The notes beneath the pieces are model-generated. The model did not search any database. It saw only the letters and a list, made by a program, of their open reading frames with translations, and was not told the origin of the DNA. From NCBI GenBank assembly GCA_040003315.1, contig JBDUCU010000072.1, positions 1 through 14,845 on the forward strand: a stretch of 14,845 bases of DNA, given 5' to 3'. The position numbers were made by a program, and so were the translations under genes. How positions within the stretch are numbered: position 1 is the first letter of the stretch; the number at the start of each line of letters is the position of its first letter. Source of the stretch: JACCZX01 sp040003315 (GTDB lineage: Bacteria > Pseudomonadota > Gammaproteobacteria > Burkholderiales > Burkholderiaceae_F). This document shows positions 6,665 to 14,646 of the stretch, piece after piece.

Positions 6665-7099
6665 TCAATGCCTACCGTGTGTCACCACCGCCTTGCGCAC
6701 CAGTGCGATCGTGCGTGCTTGTGGATCGACGCGTATCACGTCCCGGTTAGAAAACTGGTCGAGCGCGTTGATCGACCACCCTTCGGTGATCGGGATCTTC
6801 GCCAATACGGCTCCCTGCACCATCACCGGATTGAGCTTGCCGAAGACCAGCGCCTTTGGCGCAATGCCTTTGTGCAGCAAGTCTAAGAAGGCCCATCCAC
6901 CGGCCACACCGCCCTTGACCGTGGGAATGACGAGGACTCGATCTTTGATCGAAAGGCCCTCCGCACTGTGGCCGATCCGCGAGATCACGCCGGTCAGCCG
7001 ATCGAGGTCATAGCGCGGGCTGAATCCTTCGCGCATCACTAATGCTTCGCCTTCGACCGGCTCGCCATAGCCGCGCAGAACCTTGAGCGTGATGATCAC
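6665..7099 (-). CDS. Aconitase X small subunit (swivel domain, DUF126)
   Basis: A 144-residue swivel-domain protein of the aconitase X family (AcnX_swivel, formerly DUF126), which closes over the active site of the catalytic subunit. Family landmarks are the ordered segments GEALVMREGFSPRYDLDRLTG (17-37), KDRVLVIPTVKGG (52-64) and the hydrophobic run AFLDLLHKGIAPKALVFGKL (70-89). The usual Ser-rich G-S-x-S/T-G stretch after the Val-rich strand reads GGVAGGW here. I choose the GTG at 7097-7099, because it overlaps the TGA of the large subunit as GTGA and has GGAG at 7107-7110 with seven-base spacing. The ATG at 7132 would add 11 residues unlike the family. Tight coupling with the large subunit implies 1:1 production. 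Substrate unknown (see the large subunit). Confidence 0.87.
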   Translation of the reverse strand: MIITLKVLRGYGEPVEGEALVMREGFSPRYDLDRLTGVISRIGHSAEGLSIKDRVLVIPTVKGGVAGGWAFLDLLHKGIAPKALVFGKLNPVMVQGAVLAKIPITEGWSINALDQFSNRDVIRVDPQARTIALVRKAVVTHGRH

Positions 7100-8352
7100 T
7101 TCAGTGCTCCAGTGCAAGCAATCTCGACGCATTGCTCGGTACGCCGCAACACGGTGTTGAAGCGATGCGCGGTAATCGTGTTGACGAGTTTTCCTGAGTT
7201 GGAAATCAAGTTGACCCAGCCGTTTTCCTCACGAATGCGCGACAGTCCCTGCAGGATGTAGAAGCACACGCCTTTCAGGAACGTCACGCCCGCGGCTTCC
7301 AGGGTGTCGACGTAGCCAAGGCGCTTGGCGTCGCTGTGAATGGCGTGATTGGTCGTGATGAACGCGCGCATGTCTGGAGCGACGCTGCGGCCGGCGAAGA
7401 GCTGCGCCAGCCGCTGGATCTCGAACAGCGATAGCTGCGGCCCGGAGAACACGACGACGTTATTGCGGCCGTCGGCATACCGGTAGCTTCGATATACGGC
7501 GTCGAGGTCGGCATCAGTTACGGTCATCGTATTGCGCGGCGTGCTACCGCCAAATGCCGTGTCGGACGTCTGTGCTTCCGGTGTGACGCCAACTATGTGA
7601 AACATCGCCATCGATCCATAGCTCGCCAGCGAGGTACCAAGATGTTTGAGCGAATCCGAGAAGGGCATGTCGGTAACGCCGCGAAACACCGGCACCGCGA
7701 AGTAGTCCTGATTCGGATGACCGACGATCTTGCCAAGCGCACCCCAGTCGGCAAGGTCTTGCATTTTGGCTTCAACGTCCACCGCGATCGTGCCCTTGCG
7801 CACCGCATCGAGATGAAAACCGTATGCCGGCGTGCGGCCCGTGAGCGAAGCTGCAATATTCGCCTTACCGGCCTCGAAGTTCGTGCGCGCTCCGAACACC
7901 GAGTTTGCGTAGATCACTGTCCCGGTATCACCCCACGCAACGTGCTCGCCGAGCTTTGGCTGGTAAACAGTCTGGTAGTTAATGCAGGTGTCGGTGGGCG
8001 CCATCCGCATTTTTGCGTAGTGCATCAGCACTTCACGTTCTTTCTTTTCTTCGGCGGAGTTCTGCCTGACATCGCTGATGTCGCCGAAGTGCATGCACTG
8101 CGCGTTAGTTGACGTCGGCACCACGCAATGCACGTGCTCCTCCGAGTATTGACGCAGAATTCCGAGGCCGGCATCGCCCATCACCTCGATGTCGCCCATT
8201 ACGTGGACGTTCGTCACCGGCACGAAGCGCTCTGCTTCGAAGAACGATCCGACTTCAATCTGAAAATGGATTGCGTCCTGGATCGCGCGGCCGCGCTCTC
8301 CGCGCAGCATCGCTTGCTCGTCCGCGGTCAACCGCATCGTGCCCGTGTTCAT
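7096..8352 (-). CDS. Aconitase X catalytic (large) subunit, DUF521
   Basis: A 418-residue AcnX catalytic domain (formerly DUF521), a hydro-lyase family related to aconitase. Characterised relatives are bacterial cis-3-hydroxy-L-proline dehydratase and an archaeal mevalonate-pathway dehydratase. Visible landmarks are TCINY with Cys123, GEHVAWGDTGTVIYANSVFG followed by ARTN (135-157), KGVC with Cys363, NSGKL (385-389) and the C-terminal EQCVEIACTG with Cys408. Cys123, Cys363 and Cys408 are at positions typical of the family's Fe-S ligands. The frame is open to 8616, but the extension is Arg-rich and overlaps the TctC-like gene, so I start at ATG 8352 (MNTGTMRLTADEQAM). The subunits are split, as in many bacteria. 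No hydroxyproline, proline-racemase or mevalonate genes are nearby, so the substrate is open. It is a central enzyme of this operon. Confidence 0.9.
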   Translation of the reverse strand: MNTGTMRLTADEQAMLRGERGRAIQDAIHFQIEVGSFFEAERFVPVTNVHVMGDIEVMGDAGLGILRQYSEEHVHCVVPTSTNAQCMHFGDISDVRQNSAEEKKEREVLMHYAKMRMAPTDTCINYQTVYQPKLGEHVAWGDTGTVIYANSVFGARTNFEAGKANIAASLTGRTPAYGFHLDAVRKGTIAVDVEAKMQDLADWGALGKIVGHPNQDYFAVPVFRGVTDMPFSDSLKHLGTSLASYGSMAMFHIVGVTPEAQTSDTAFGGSTPRNTMTVTDADLDAVYRSYRYADGRNNVVVFSGPQLSLFEIQRLAQLFAGRSVAPDMRAFITTNHAIHSDAKRLGYVDTLEAAGVTFLKGVCFYILQGLSRIREENGWVNLISNSGKLVNTITAHRFNTVLRRTEQCVEIACTGALK

Positions 8353-8390
8353 GTCGTTGCGCGTGCCCCGCCCGCGGTCAAGCGACGAGA

Positions 8391-9362
8391 TCAATCCACC
8401 GTGGCACCCGCCGCCTTGACGATCGGCGGCCACTTTGCCATATCGTTGCGCAGATATTGCGTCAGGTCGGCCGGGGTGGCGCTCGTGTTCACCTCGAGCC
8501 CCACCGCATTCAACCTTTGGACAATCATCGGGTCCTTTGCAGCCTTGGCGAACTCGGCGTGCAGACGCGCGATGATTGGGGCAGGCGTGCCTGCGGGCGC
8601 GACCACGCCGAACCATTGCAGCGTGGTGAAGCCGGGAACGCCGGATTCGACGACGGTCGGGACTCCCGGCAGCGCTGGCGAGCGCTTATCGCCCGTTACA
8701 GCCAGGGCCTTCAACTTACCGGCCTTGATAAAGGGCAGCGCAGGGGCCAGGCCAAGCACCGCAAGCTTTACTTGTCCGCCGACGACATCGTTGATCGCCT
8801 GACCGCCGCCCTTGTAAGGAATGTGCGTCATGTCGATGCCGGTCAGCATCTTCAACTGCTCGCCTCCCAGGTGCTGCGCAGTGCCGTTGCCCGACGACGC
8901 GTACGGCAGACCCGGATTGGCTTTCACGTAGTCGATCAGTTCCTTCATGTTGTTTGGCCCAAACGACGGGTGCGCGACGATCACATGCGACCCGACCGCG
9001 AGCAGCGAGATGTGTGCAAAATCCTTGATCGGATCGTGGTTCAGTTTTTTGTACAACGCCGGCGCGATAGTGTTCGAGTCAAGCCACATCTGCAGCGTGT
9101 AGCCATCGGGCGCGGCACGCGCGACGAAATCGGTGGCGATGTTGCCGCCGTTGCCCGGCTTGTTTTCCACCACGACCGTCTGGCCGAGCTGCTCGGAAAG
9201 CTTCTGCGCAAAGATTCTCGAGATCACGTCGGTGACGCCGCCAGGCGGGAAACCCACGACAATCGTGATCGGTTTTACCGGATACGTCTGCGCGAGCGCC
9301 GGCGCAGCATTCATAGCGAACAACGCGCATGCCACAGCGGCCCAGACACGGAATAGTTTCAT
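8391..9362 (-). CDS. Bug/TctC-family tripartite tricarboxylate transporter binding protein
   Basis: A 323-residue periplasmic solute-binding protein of the Bug family (TctC-like extracytoplasmic receptors). The Sec signal peptide MKLFRVWAAVACALFAMNAA-PALA is followed by the classic mature start QTYPVKPITIVVGFPPGG. The substrate-binding loops ARAAPDGYTLQ and PYKGGGQAINDVVGGQV, and the C-terminal region APIIARLHAEFAKA, are typical. The ATG has AAGGAAA upstream. No TctA or TctB membrane genes are in the window, so it is an orphan receptor, a common situation in Burkholderiales. It sits 23 bp after the sulfatase and 38 bp before the AcnX large subunit, suggesting that the ligand is the carboxylate (or its precursor) metabolised by this operon. 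The ligand cannot be read from sequence. Confidence 0.93.
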   Translation of the reverse strand: MKLFRVWAAVACALFAMNAAPALAQTYPVKPITIVVGFPPGGVTDVISRIFAQKLSEQLGQTVVVENKPGNGGNIATDFVARAAPDGYTLQMWLDSNTIAPALYKKLNHDPIKDFAHISLLAVGSHVIVAHPSFGPNNMKELIDYVKANPGLPYASSGNGTAQHLGGEQLKMLTGIDMTHIPYKGGGQAINDVVGGQVKLAVLGLAPALPFIKAGKLKALAVTGDKRSPALPGVPTVVESGVPGFTTLQWFGVVAPAGTPAPIIARLHAEFAKAAKDPMIVQRLNAVGLEVNTSATPADLTQYLRNDMAKWPPIVKAAGATVD

Positions 9363-9385
9363 CTAAATTTCCTTTCTAGCGTGTT

Positions 9386-10849
9386 TCACACTGCATCGAA
9401 ACGTGGTGCCGTCGGCGTCTCGCCTGGGTACCCGAGCATAAGGGCAGTTTCTCGCCCGCCGTGGCGTGCGACGAGCGCGTTCTGGTCATCCTTCGCACGG
9501 CGGTCGACGGCTTCGGGGTCGAGCATGCGACGCAACGCTTTCTCGAACGCCGCGAGCTCGTCGGCGTATGACGGGTCCTCGGCGAGGTCATTCATCTCCT
9601 CGGGATCGGCTTCAAGATCGAACAGCTCGGGTCGATAGCCGACGTAGTGGTGATATTTGTAGCGCCCTCGCACCAGCATGAACGCGCCGCTGATGGCACC
9701 GACGGCGTGGTATTCGCTGAGCACAATGCGATCGGGATCGTCGGGTGCGTCGGCGACATCGAACAACGAGCAACCCGGTAGCGTGCGCTCCCGTTCGACC
9801 GGCGGCACTCCGACCGCTCGAAGAAAGGTTGGATAGAGATCAATCAGGTTGACGTTCGTGCGCGACACCTTGCCCGCCGCGATGCCCGGTCCTGCCATTA
9901 GCAGAGGAATACCGGTCGATTCCCGGTACAGCACGTCCTTGTTCCACAAGCCGCGCGTACCCAGGTTATCGCCATGATCGCTGCTGTAGATCACGCGCGT
10001 CGTCTCCGCGAGTCCCGTGCGTTCGAGGACTGCGAGCAGACGGCCGATCCGTTCGTCAAGAAACGTGATCAACCCGAAGTAGCATGCGATCGCGAGCTTG
10101 CGCCGCTCGTCCGACCCCAGCGTTGCGTCGTGATCCCAATGGCTCGCCATGCGTTCGATCCACGGATGCCGGCGGTAGCCGTCACGCGGCAGCAGCTTCG
10201 GCAGCGAAATCTTGTCGAGCGGATAAAGATCGAGATACTGCTGCGGCACCACCAGAGGCATGTGCGGTGCAACCAGGCCTACGAACAACAGCCACGGCTT
10301 CGCATCGGGTGTTTTGGTGTGATCCTCGAGCCACTTTTCCGCGAGCTGTTCAATGCGCTCGTCGTAGCGGTTGTAGTTGGACGTGCCGGCTCCGACCTTG
10401 TCGTACAGCGCTGACCGACCAGCCTTGTAGGGCATCGGATCGCGCACCGAACCCCACAGCTGGCCAATGCCGTTCAGGATGTGCATCGGCTCGTACTGGC
10501 GATCGAAACCGGTCGGATCAGTTGCATTCGAGTAGTGCAGCTTGCCGATCGATTCCACACGCATACCGGCATCCTGCATCCGGTGACCCCAGCCCGGCAC
10601 GCGTCCGTCGTAGGCGATCGCGTTATCCCAGTAGCCGATCTCATGCACATAGCGGCCGGTCGCGAGGCTTGCGCGCGCGGGCACGCAAACCGGACACGGC
10701 GTGTAGGCGTTGGCGAAACGCGTTCCGCGCGCGGCGAGGCGATCGAGGTTCGGCGTCTTGATAAACGGGTGACCGGAGCACCCCATATAGCGTGGGTCGT
10801 GCTCGTCGGAGAAGATGAACAGAACGTTCGTCGGTTTCATGCGGCTCAT
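9386..10849 (-). CDS. Sulfatase family hydrolase (formylglycine type)
   Basis: A 487-residue type I sulfatase. The N-terminus NVLFIFSDEHDP gives the first metal ligand (Asp15), followed by the family phrase TPNLDRLAARGTRFANAYT. The activation motif C-V-P-A-R (Cys55 to Arg59), followed by ASLATGR, is the signal for conversion of the cysteine to formylglycine. GKLHY (102-106) carries a lysine and histidine typical of the active site, and SSDHGDNLG (289-297) gives the Asp/His metal pair. No signal peptide is present, so it probably acts in the cytoplasm. It starts 9 bp after the CaiB gene, and ATG 10840 is an alternative start. Related enzymes cleave choline sulfate, aryl or alkyl sulfates, or phosphonate and phosphate esters; I cannot choose. 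No formylglycine-generating enzyme gene lies in the window. Confidence 0.93.
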   Translation of the reverse strand: MSRMKPTNVLFIFSDEHDPRYMGCSGHPFIKTPNLDRLAARGTRFANAYTPCPVCVPARASLATGRYVHEIGYWDNAIAYDGRVPGWGHRMQDAGMRVESIGKLHYSNATDPTGFDRQYEPMHILNGIGQLWGSVRDPMPYKAGRSALYDKVGAGTSNYNRYDERIEQLAEKWLEDHTKTPDAKPWLLFVGLVAPHMPLVVPQQYLDLYPLDKISLPKLLPRDGYRRHPWIERMASHWDHDATLGSDERRKLAIACYFGLITFLDERIGRLLAVLERTGLAETTRVIYSSDHGDNLGTRGLWNKDVLYRESTGIPLLMAGPGIAAGKVSRTNVNLIDLYPTFLRAVGVPPVERERTLPGCSLFDVADAPDDPDRIVLSEYHAVGAISGAFMLVRGRYKYHHYVGYRPELFDLEADPEEMNDLAEDPSYADELAAFEKALRRMLDPEAVDRRAKDDQNALVARHGGRETALMLGYPGETPTAPRFDAV

Positions 10850-10858
10850 CGGAAAACG

Positions 10859-12121
10859 TCAGGTCGGATCAACGTGCACAGCGGCCTCAGCCGCTTCGGC
10901 GTGCGCGCGGGTACGCGTGTTCTCGGCATCAAACGCAATCCCCGCGTCGAGCAAGGCCTCGATCTCCTCCGCAGTCATTCCTGCGTAGCGGCGCAGCACG
11001 TCGATCGTATCGATGCCGATTTCGCCGCCGGCATGGTGAACGTGTCCGGGCGTCTCCGAGAGTTTCGGCACCGGTGCTGACATCGCCACCGAGTCCCACT
11101 CACCACCTCCCGCATGGACGATTGCGTTGCGTGCTGCATAGTGCGGATCATTGAAGATGTCGACCATCGTGAACACTCGCGACGCCGGAACGTCGGAGCG
11201 CCGCAATAGTGCATCCAACTCCTCCAGCGAATAGCCGCTCGTCCATTCGCCGATCAATCGGTCGAGCGCCTCCTCGTTCTTCACGCGCGCTAGCGCAGTC
11301 GAATACATCGGATCGTCGGCCAGCTCGGGCTGGCCCATCACGGCAGCGAGGCGGCGGAACACCGCATCACTCGCTGCCGCCAGCGCGATATGGCCGCCAT
11401 CGGCGGTCGGGTAAAGACTATTGGGCGTGCTGCCGGGCAGATGCGATCCGGCGCGCATCGCGACGTGTCCCAATTTTTCGTACGCCGGTATGTGCGACTC
11501 CATCAGGCTGAACGAGCTCTCGTAGAGCGCCGCGTCGACGAGCTGACCTTGACCGCTGTCCTTGCGCGCGAGCAACGCCATCACGGCACCGAATGCACCG
11601 TAAATGCCGGTGACCATGTCGGTGACTGGCACCGCAGCGCGCACTGGCGGGCGATCGGGGTAGCCGTTGATGTGCAGCAGGCCGCCGACCGCGTCACCCA
11701 GGAAACCGTAGCCCGGCCTGTCGCGATACGGGCCGGTCTGGCCGAAGCCGCTGATGCGCACCATCACCAACCGCGGATTTGTTGCGCGCAGTGTGTCGTA
11801 TCCGATTCCCCATTTCTCGAGCACACCGGGTCGAAAATTTTCCACCAGCACGTCGCAGTTTGGGATCAGGCGCTTGACCACATCGCGCGCTTCGGCGCGA
11901 CGCAGGTCGAGCGCAATCAGTTTCTTGTTGCGCAGGATCGTCGCCGCGTACAGCGACTTTCCGTCGACATGCTTGCCCATCGCGCGCACGGCGTCGCCCT
12001 CGGGCGGCTCGACCTTGATGACTTCAGCGCCGAAATCAGCGAGCAGCCTGCCGCAAAAGGGGCCGGCCACCGTTGAGCCCAACTCAAGCACGCGAACACC
12101 GGTAAGAGGACCCGGCCTCAT
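10859..12121 (-). CDS. CaiB/BaiF family CoA-transferase
   Basis: A 420-residue family III CoA-transferase, which moves CoA from an acyl-CoA donor to a free carboxylic acid in the cytoplasm. It opens with PLTGVRVLELGSTVAGPFCG, followed by ADFGAEVIKVEPPEGD, VENFRPGVLEKWG and SGFGQTGPY, all family hallmarks. Asp168 in PVTDMVTGIYGA is the catalytic nucleophile (formyl-CoA transferase Asp169 equivalent). Length is normal. The ATG overlaps the stop of the acyl-CoA dehydrogenase gene as ATGA (12118-12121), so the two are translationally coupled, and the sulfatase begins 9 bp downstream. Members include formyl-CoA, crotonobetainyl-CoA, mesaconyl/succinyl-CoA and benzylsuccinate transferases; acceptor and donor here are unknown. 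Its role is probably to activate the acid that the dehydrogenase and crotonase act on. Confidence 0.94.
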   Translation of the reverse strand: MRPGPLTGVRVLELGSTVAGPFCGRLLADFGAEVIKVEPPEGDAVRAMGKHVDGKSLYAATILRNKKLIALDLRRAEARDVVKRLIPNCDVLVENFRPGVLEKWGIGYDTLRATNPRLVMVRISGFGQTGPYRDRPGYGFLGDAVGGLLHINGYPDRPPVRAAVPVTDMVTGIYGAFGAVMALLARKDSGQGQLVDAALYESSFSLMESHIPAYEKLGHVAMRAGSHLPGSTPNSLYPTADGGHIALAAASDAVFRRLAAVMGQPELADDPMYSTALARVKNEEALDRLIGEWTSGYSLEELDALLRRSDVPASRVFTMVDIFNDPHYAARNAIVHAGGGEWDSVAMSAPVPKLSETPGHVHHAGGEIGIDTIDVLRRYAGMTAEEIEALLDAGIAFDAENTRTRAHAEAAEAAVHVDPT

Positions 12122-13272
12122 GCACGCAACCCAGCGAACTCCGCTCCGAGCAACTGACGCACCAGAATCAACTTCATGATGTTCAGCGTGCCGCCGGTGA
12201 ACAGAAACGAATAGACATCGCGCAGTCGCTGCTCGATGGCATTGTCCTTTAGGTAACCGTTGGCGCCATACATCTGCAGGCAGTCCTGGATGGTCTCAAT
12301 CCCGGTCGTGATCCCAAACCATTTCGCCATCGCCGCGTCGTTCGTGGCGTCGAGACCCTTATCGTTCGCCGCCAAGGCGCGATAAGCGAGGAGACGCGCT
12401 GCCTCGATCTTCGCGTGATGTTCGACGAGCGGAAAGCTGATCGACTGATTGGCCGCAATCGGACGGCCGAACACCATGCGCTTCTTCGCGAACTGCATCG
12501 TTTCTGTGAGCGCGGCTTGCGCAGCTCCCAACGCCGCCAGCGGCGACAGACAGCGCGACACGTTGAATCGCGCGTACATCAGCGCTTTGCCTTGTCCCGC
12601 TTCGCCGAGCGTGGCGGTCACCGGCACTCTGACGTTGTCGAAGTTCACGACACCGAGACGGTGGGCACGCGCACCCATCTGCTCCATCAGCGAGCTCGAC
12701 ACGCCCGGCAGATTGGTCGGGATGCGAAGCAGTGCCATCTTTTTCGATTCCGGCTCCTTATCGCTCCTGATCTTGCAGGACACGGCAAGCACGTCAGCGC
12801 CGGGCATGATGCTGACGTGGACTTTCTGTCCATTGACCACATAGTCGCCGCCGTCTTGGACCGCGCGAGTCTGGATCGCAGAGAGATCCGAGCCCGCGTC
12901 CTCCTCCGACGTAGCAAGCGCGATCACGCATTGGCCCGCATGTACCGCACGCACCGTGTCGTCGCCCCAACCCGGAAAGAAGTGACTGTGCGTCGCCTGC
13001 TGCCACGCAATCAACGCACAACTGACATCGGCCGCTGCGACCTCCTCGATCGCAATGCCAAGGCTCAGATAGTCGCGCTCCTGACCCCCCAGGCGACGCT
13101 GTCCGATGACGCCGAGGATGCCCGCATCCCCCATTCGGCGAATCGCTTCGTGCGGCAGGTCACCCTGCTCGTCCCACTCGCGGCTGTGCGGACGTAACTC
13201 ATGCTCGGCGAAGTCCCGCACGTGCGTGCGCCACGCTTCATGCTCCGGCGAGAACGTGAAATCCAGCGCCAC
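12118..13272 (-). CDS. Acyl-CoA dehydrogenase family flavoprotein
   Basis: A 384-residue acyl-CoA dehydrogenase fold protein (FAD flavoprotein oxidising acyl-CoA). It has FTFSPEHEAWRTHVRDFAEH (helical N-domain), ALATSEEDAGSDL and VVNGQKVHVS (FAD and substrate contacts), and KKRMVFGRPI and CLQMYGANGYLKDNAIEQRL in the C-domain. The usual catalytic Glu is missing at both known places: the C-terminal loop reads FTGGT (Gly360) instead of YEGT, and the long-chain/isovaleryl position aligns with Ser239 (VSRCLS). I start at GTG 13272 because GGGAGGAA lies six bases upstream and this matches family length. An in-frame start at 13314 would add 14 residues. It heads the operon and is coupled to CaiB by an ATGA overlap. 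Electron transfer flavoprotein genes are not nearby. Confidence 0.9.
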   Translation of the reverse strand: MALDFTFSPEHEAWRTHVRDFAEHELRPHSREWDEQGDLPHEAIRRMGDAGILGVIGQRRLGGQERDYLSLGIAIEEVAAADVSCALIAWQQATHSHFFPGWGDDTVRAVHAGQCVIALATSEEDAGSDLSAIQTRAVQDGGDYVVNGQKVHVSIMPGADVLAVSCKIRSDKEPESKKMALLRIPTNLPGVSSSLMEQMGARAHRLGVVNFDNVRVPVTATLGEAGQGKALMYARFNVSRCLSPLAALGAAQAALTETMQFAKKRMVFGRPIAANQSISFPLVEHHAKIEAARLLAYRALAANDKGLDATNDAAMAKWFGITTGIETIQDCLQMYGANGYLKDNAIEQRLRDVYSFLFTGGTLNIMKLILVRQLLGAEFAGLRA

Positions 13273-13278
13273 TCGGTT

Positions 13279-13283
13279 CCTCC
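13279..13283 (-). promoter_or_regulatory. Ribosome binding site GGAGG fixing the GTG start
   Basis: GGAGG with the six-base spacer AACCGA precedes GTG 13272. It is the strongest Shine-Dalgarno in the catabolic cluster and decides the acyl-CoA dehydrogenase start against the upstream in-frame codons. The 168-bp spacer 13273-13440 is the most likely place for the operon promoter, but I see no convincing -35/-10 pair. Confidence 0.7.
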
Positions 13284-13440
13284 CACGATAGGCAGACTCT
13301 ACGCGCGTCATCAAGCTAGAAGATTTGGCTCCGCTTGCACCTTCTGTGCAGCGCGCACGCCGGCTATTTGAACCACAGAATCTATTGCTCGCCGGCGGCG
13401 AATATCCGCGGACGCACTAGCGCTCGGTGCTGCTATCCCG

Positions 13441-14631
13441 TCAAGGCCGTCGACGAATCATTCTGGCAAACGTAAGCGCAATAACAGGCAGCGTCACCGC
13501 TGCCGCCACAAATAACCATGGCACCCCAACTGCGTCGACGATTAGCGACGCCAGCGCAACGCCGACAGCTTGCCCGGTGAACGCTGACGCAGCAAAGAGC
13601 GACACCGCAGTTCCGCGTGTGGTCGAGACCATCTGCGTGGCGTTCGTTTGCAGAGTGTTATGAAGCATGAAAAAGCCCAGGCCGATTGTGAAGATGGCAG
13701 GCACCGTCCAAATCGCGGTCGGCGCGAATCGAAGAAATACGAAGGCCATGAAGAGCAACAGCGCGGCGGCCACCGCGAGCCCTGTTTCTCCGAGCCGTTG
13801 CAGCAGGCGCGGCGCCAACGCCACGTAGGCGAGTCCGCCCAAACCGAAAACGGCAGCGGTTGCACCGGCGGCGAACAGTGAAACGCCGAAGCGCGCGTGC
13901 AGGTAGGCGGGAATAAATGCGAGCGGGCCGAACAGCATCACGCTTTCTGCGAATACCGTGACAAGGACTACGCGGGCCCAAGGTGCGCGAACGACGTTCT
14001 GCGTCTGACTCCACAGCTGAAATTCCGCTGGCGCCGTTCGGTCTACGGCGAGTACATCGGCGATCTGACGCCTATGTTCGACTTGAAGCATCGCACCGAC
14101 GACGAGATAAACGATGGCAAGCGCAACGAACGCGGCACGCCAGCCCAGCGTGTCGGCGAACAACCCACCGAGCAAACTTCCGGCAACCATGCCCGTAATC
14201 GAGCCGACCAGAAAACGCGCGATCGCCGCCTGCCTTCTTTGATAGGGAACATTGTCGCCAATCCAGGCCACCGACAACGGAACAATTGCGGCAGAGGTCG
14301 CACCCGCAAAAACGCGGGCGACGATAAGCCAGCTGATGGACGGGGCGAAAGCGCATGCAAGGCTTGTCAACGCGCAGGCAAGCGTCGCGATGGAGACAAC
14401 CCGATACTTGCCATAGTGGTCGCCGAGCGGGCCATAGAAGAGTTGCAGTACGCCGTACGCAACTGCAAATACCGTGACGACGCTGGCAGCCCTGCCGGTC
14501 GTGGTCGAAAAGGCGTCTGCCAGCTGAGGCAGCATCGGATCGCACACGCGGACCGCTGCGGTGCTCGCGAACGCTGCAAACGACAGCAGAATCAGCGCTC
14601 GACGTTGACGCAAGACATTCGTTTCCGTCAA
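13441..14631 (-). CDS. Major facilitator superfamily transporter
   Basis: A 396-residue polytopic protein with about 12 hydrophobic helices, laid out as 6+6 around a charged central loop (QVEHRRQIADVLAVDRTAPA). MFS motif A is present between helices 2 and 3 as GPLGDHYGKYR (67-77), and the first helix carries VCDPMLPQLADAF, a form common in drug/sugar-efflux-like MFS proteins (YnfM/Bcr-like). The C-terminus is basic (ARMIRRRP). The start is TTG 14631: there is no nearby ATG or GTG, and GAGGA lies eight bases upstream, just after the stop of the partial azlD. It shares a strand with the catabolic genes but is separated by 168 bp, so it may be co-expressed with azlD rather than with the operon. 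It could export or import an intermediate; the substrate is unknown. Confidence 0.92.
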   Translation of the reverse strand: MTETNVLRQRRALILLSFAAFASTAAVRVCDPMLPQLADAFSTTTGRAASVVTVFAVAYGVLQLFYGPLGDHYGKYRVVSIATLACALTSLACAFAPSISWLIVARVFAGATSAAIVPLSVAWIGDNVPYQRRQAAIARFLVGSITGMVAGSLLGGLFADTLGWRAAFVALAIVYLVVGAMLQVEHRRQIADVLAVDRTAPAEFQLWSQTQNVVRAPWARVVLVTVFAESVMLFGPLAFIPAYLHARFGVSLFAAGATAAVFGLGGLAYVALAPRLLQRLGETGLAVAAALLLFMAFVFLRFAPTAIWTVPAIFTIGLGFFMLHNTLQTNATQMVSTTRGTAVSLFAASAFTGQAVGVALASLIVDAVGVPWLFVAAAVTLPVIALTFARMIRRRP

Positions 14632-14646
14632 AGCTCTGATCCTCAG

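Noticed and set aside
8353..8616. N-terminal extension of the AcnX large subunit
   Set aside because: Arg/Gly-rich, lies over the TctC-like gene, and is unlike AcnX; homology begins just after the ATG at 8352.
8109..9356. Long plus-strand open frame (415 codons) opposite the Bug receptor and AcnX start
   Set aside because: Arg-rich composition with no domain; both opposing minus-strand genes are unmistakable.
13385..13415. GCCGGCGGCG imperfect palindrome upstream of the acyl-CoA dehydrogenase gene as an operator
   Set aside because: The symmetric core is only about 5 bp and is expected often in GC-rich DNA; no regulator gene is near.
13424..13444. Possible -35 TTGACG with a TAGTGC -10 on the minus strand upstream of the operon
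   Set aside because: Spacing is about 19 bases, the -10 match is poor, and it overlaps the MFS stop codon; too weak to call.
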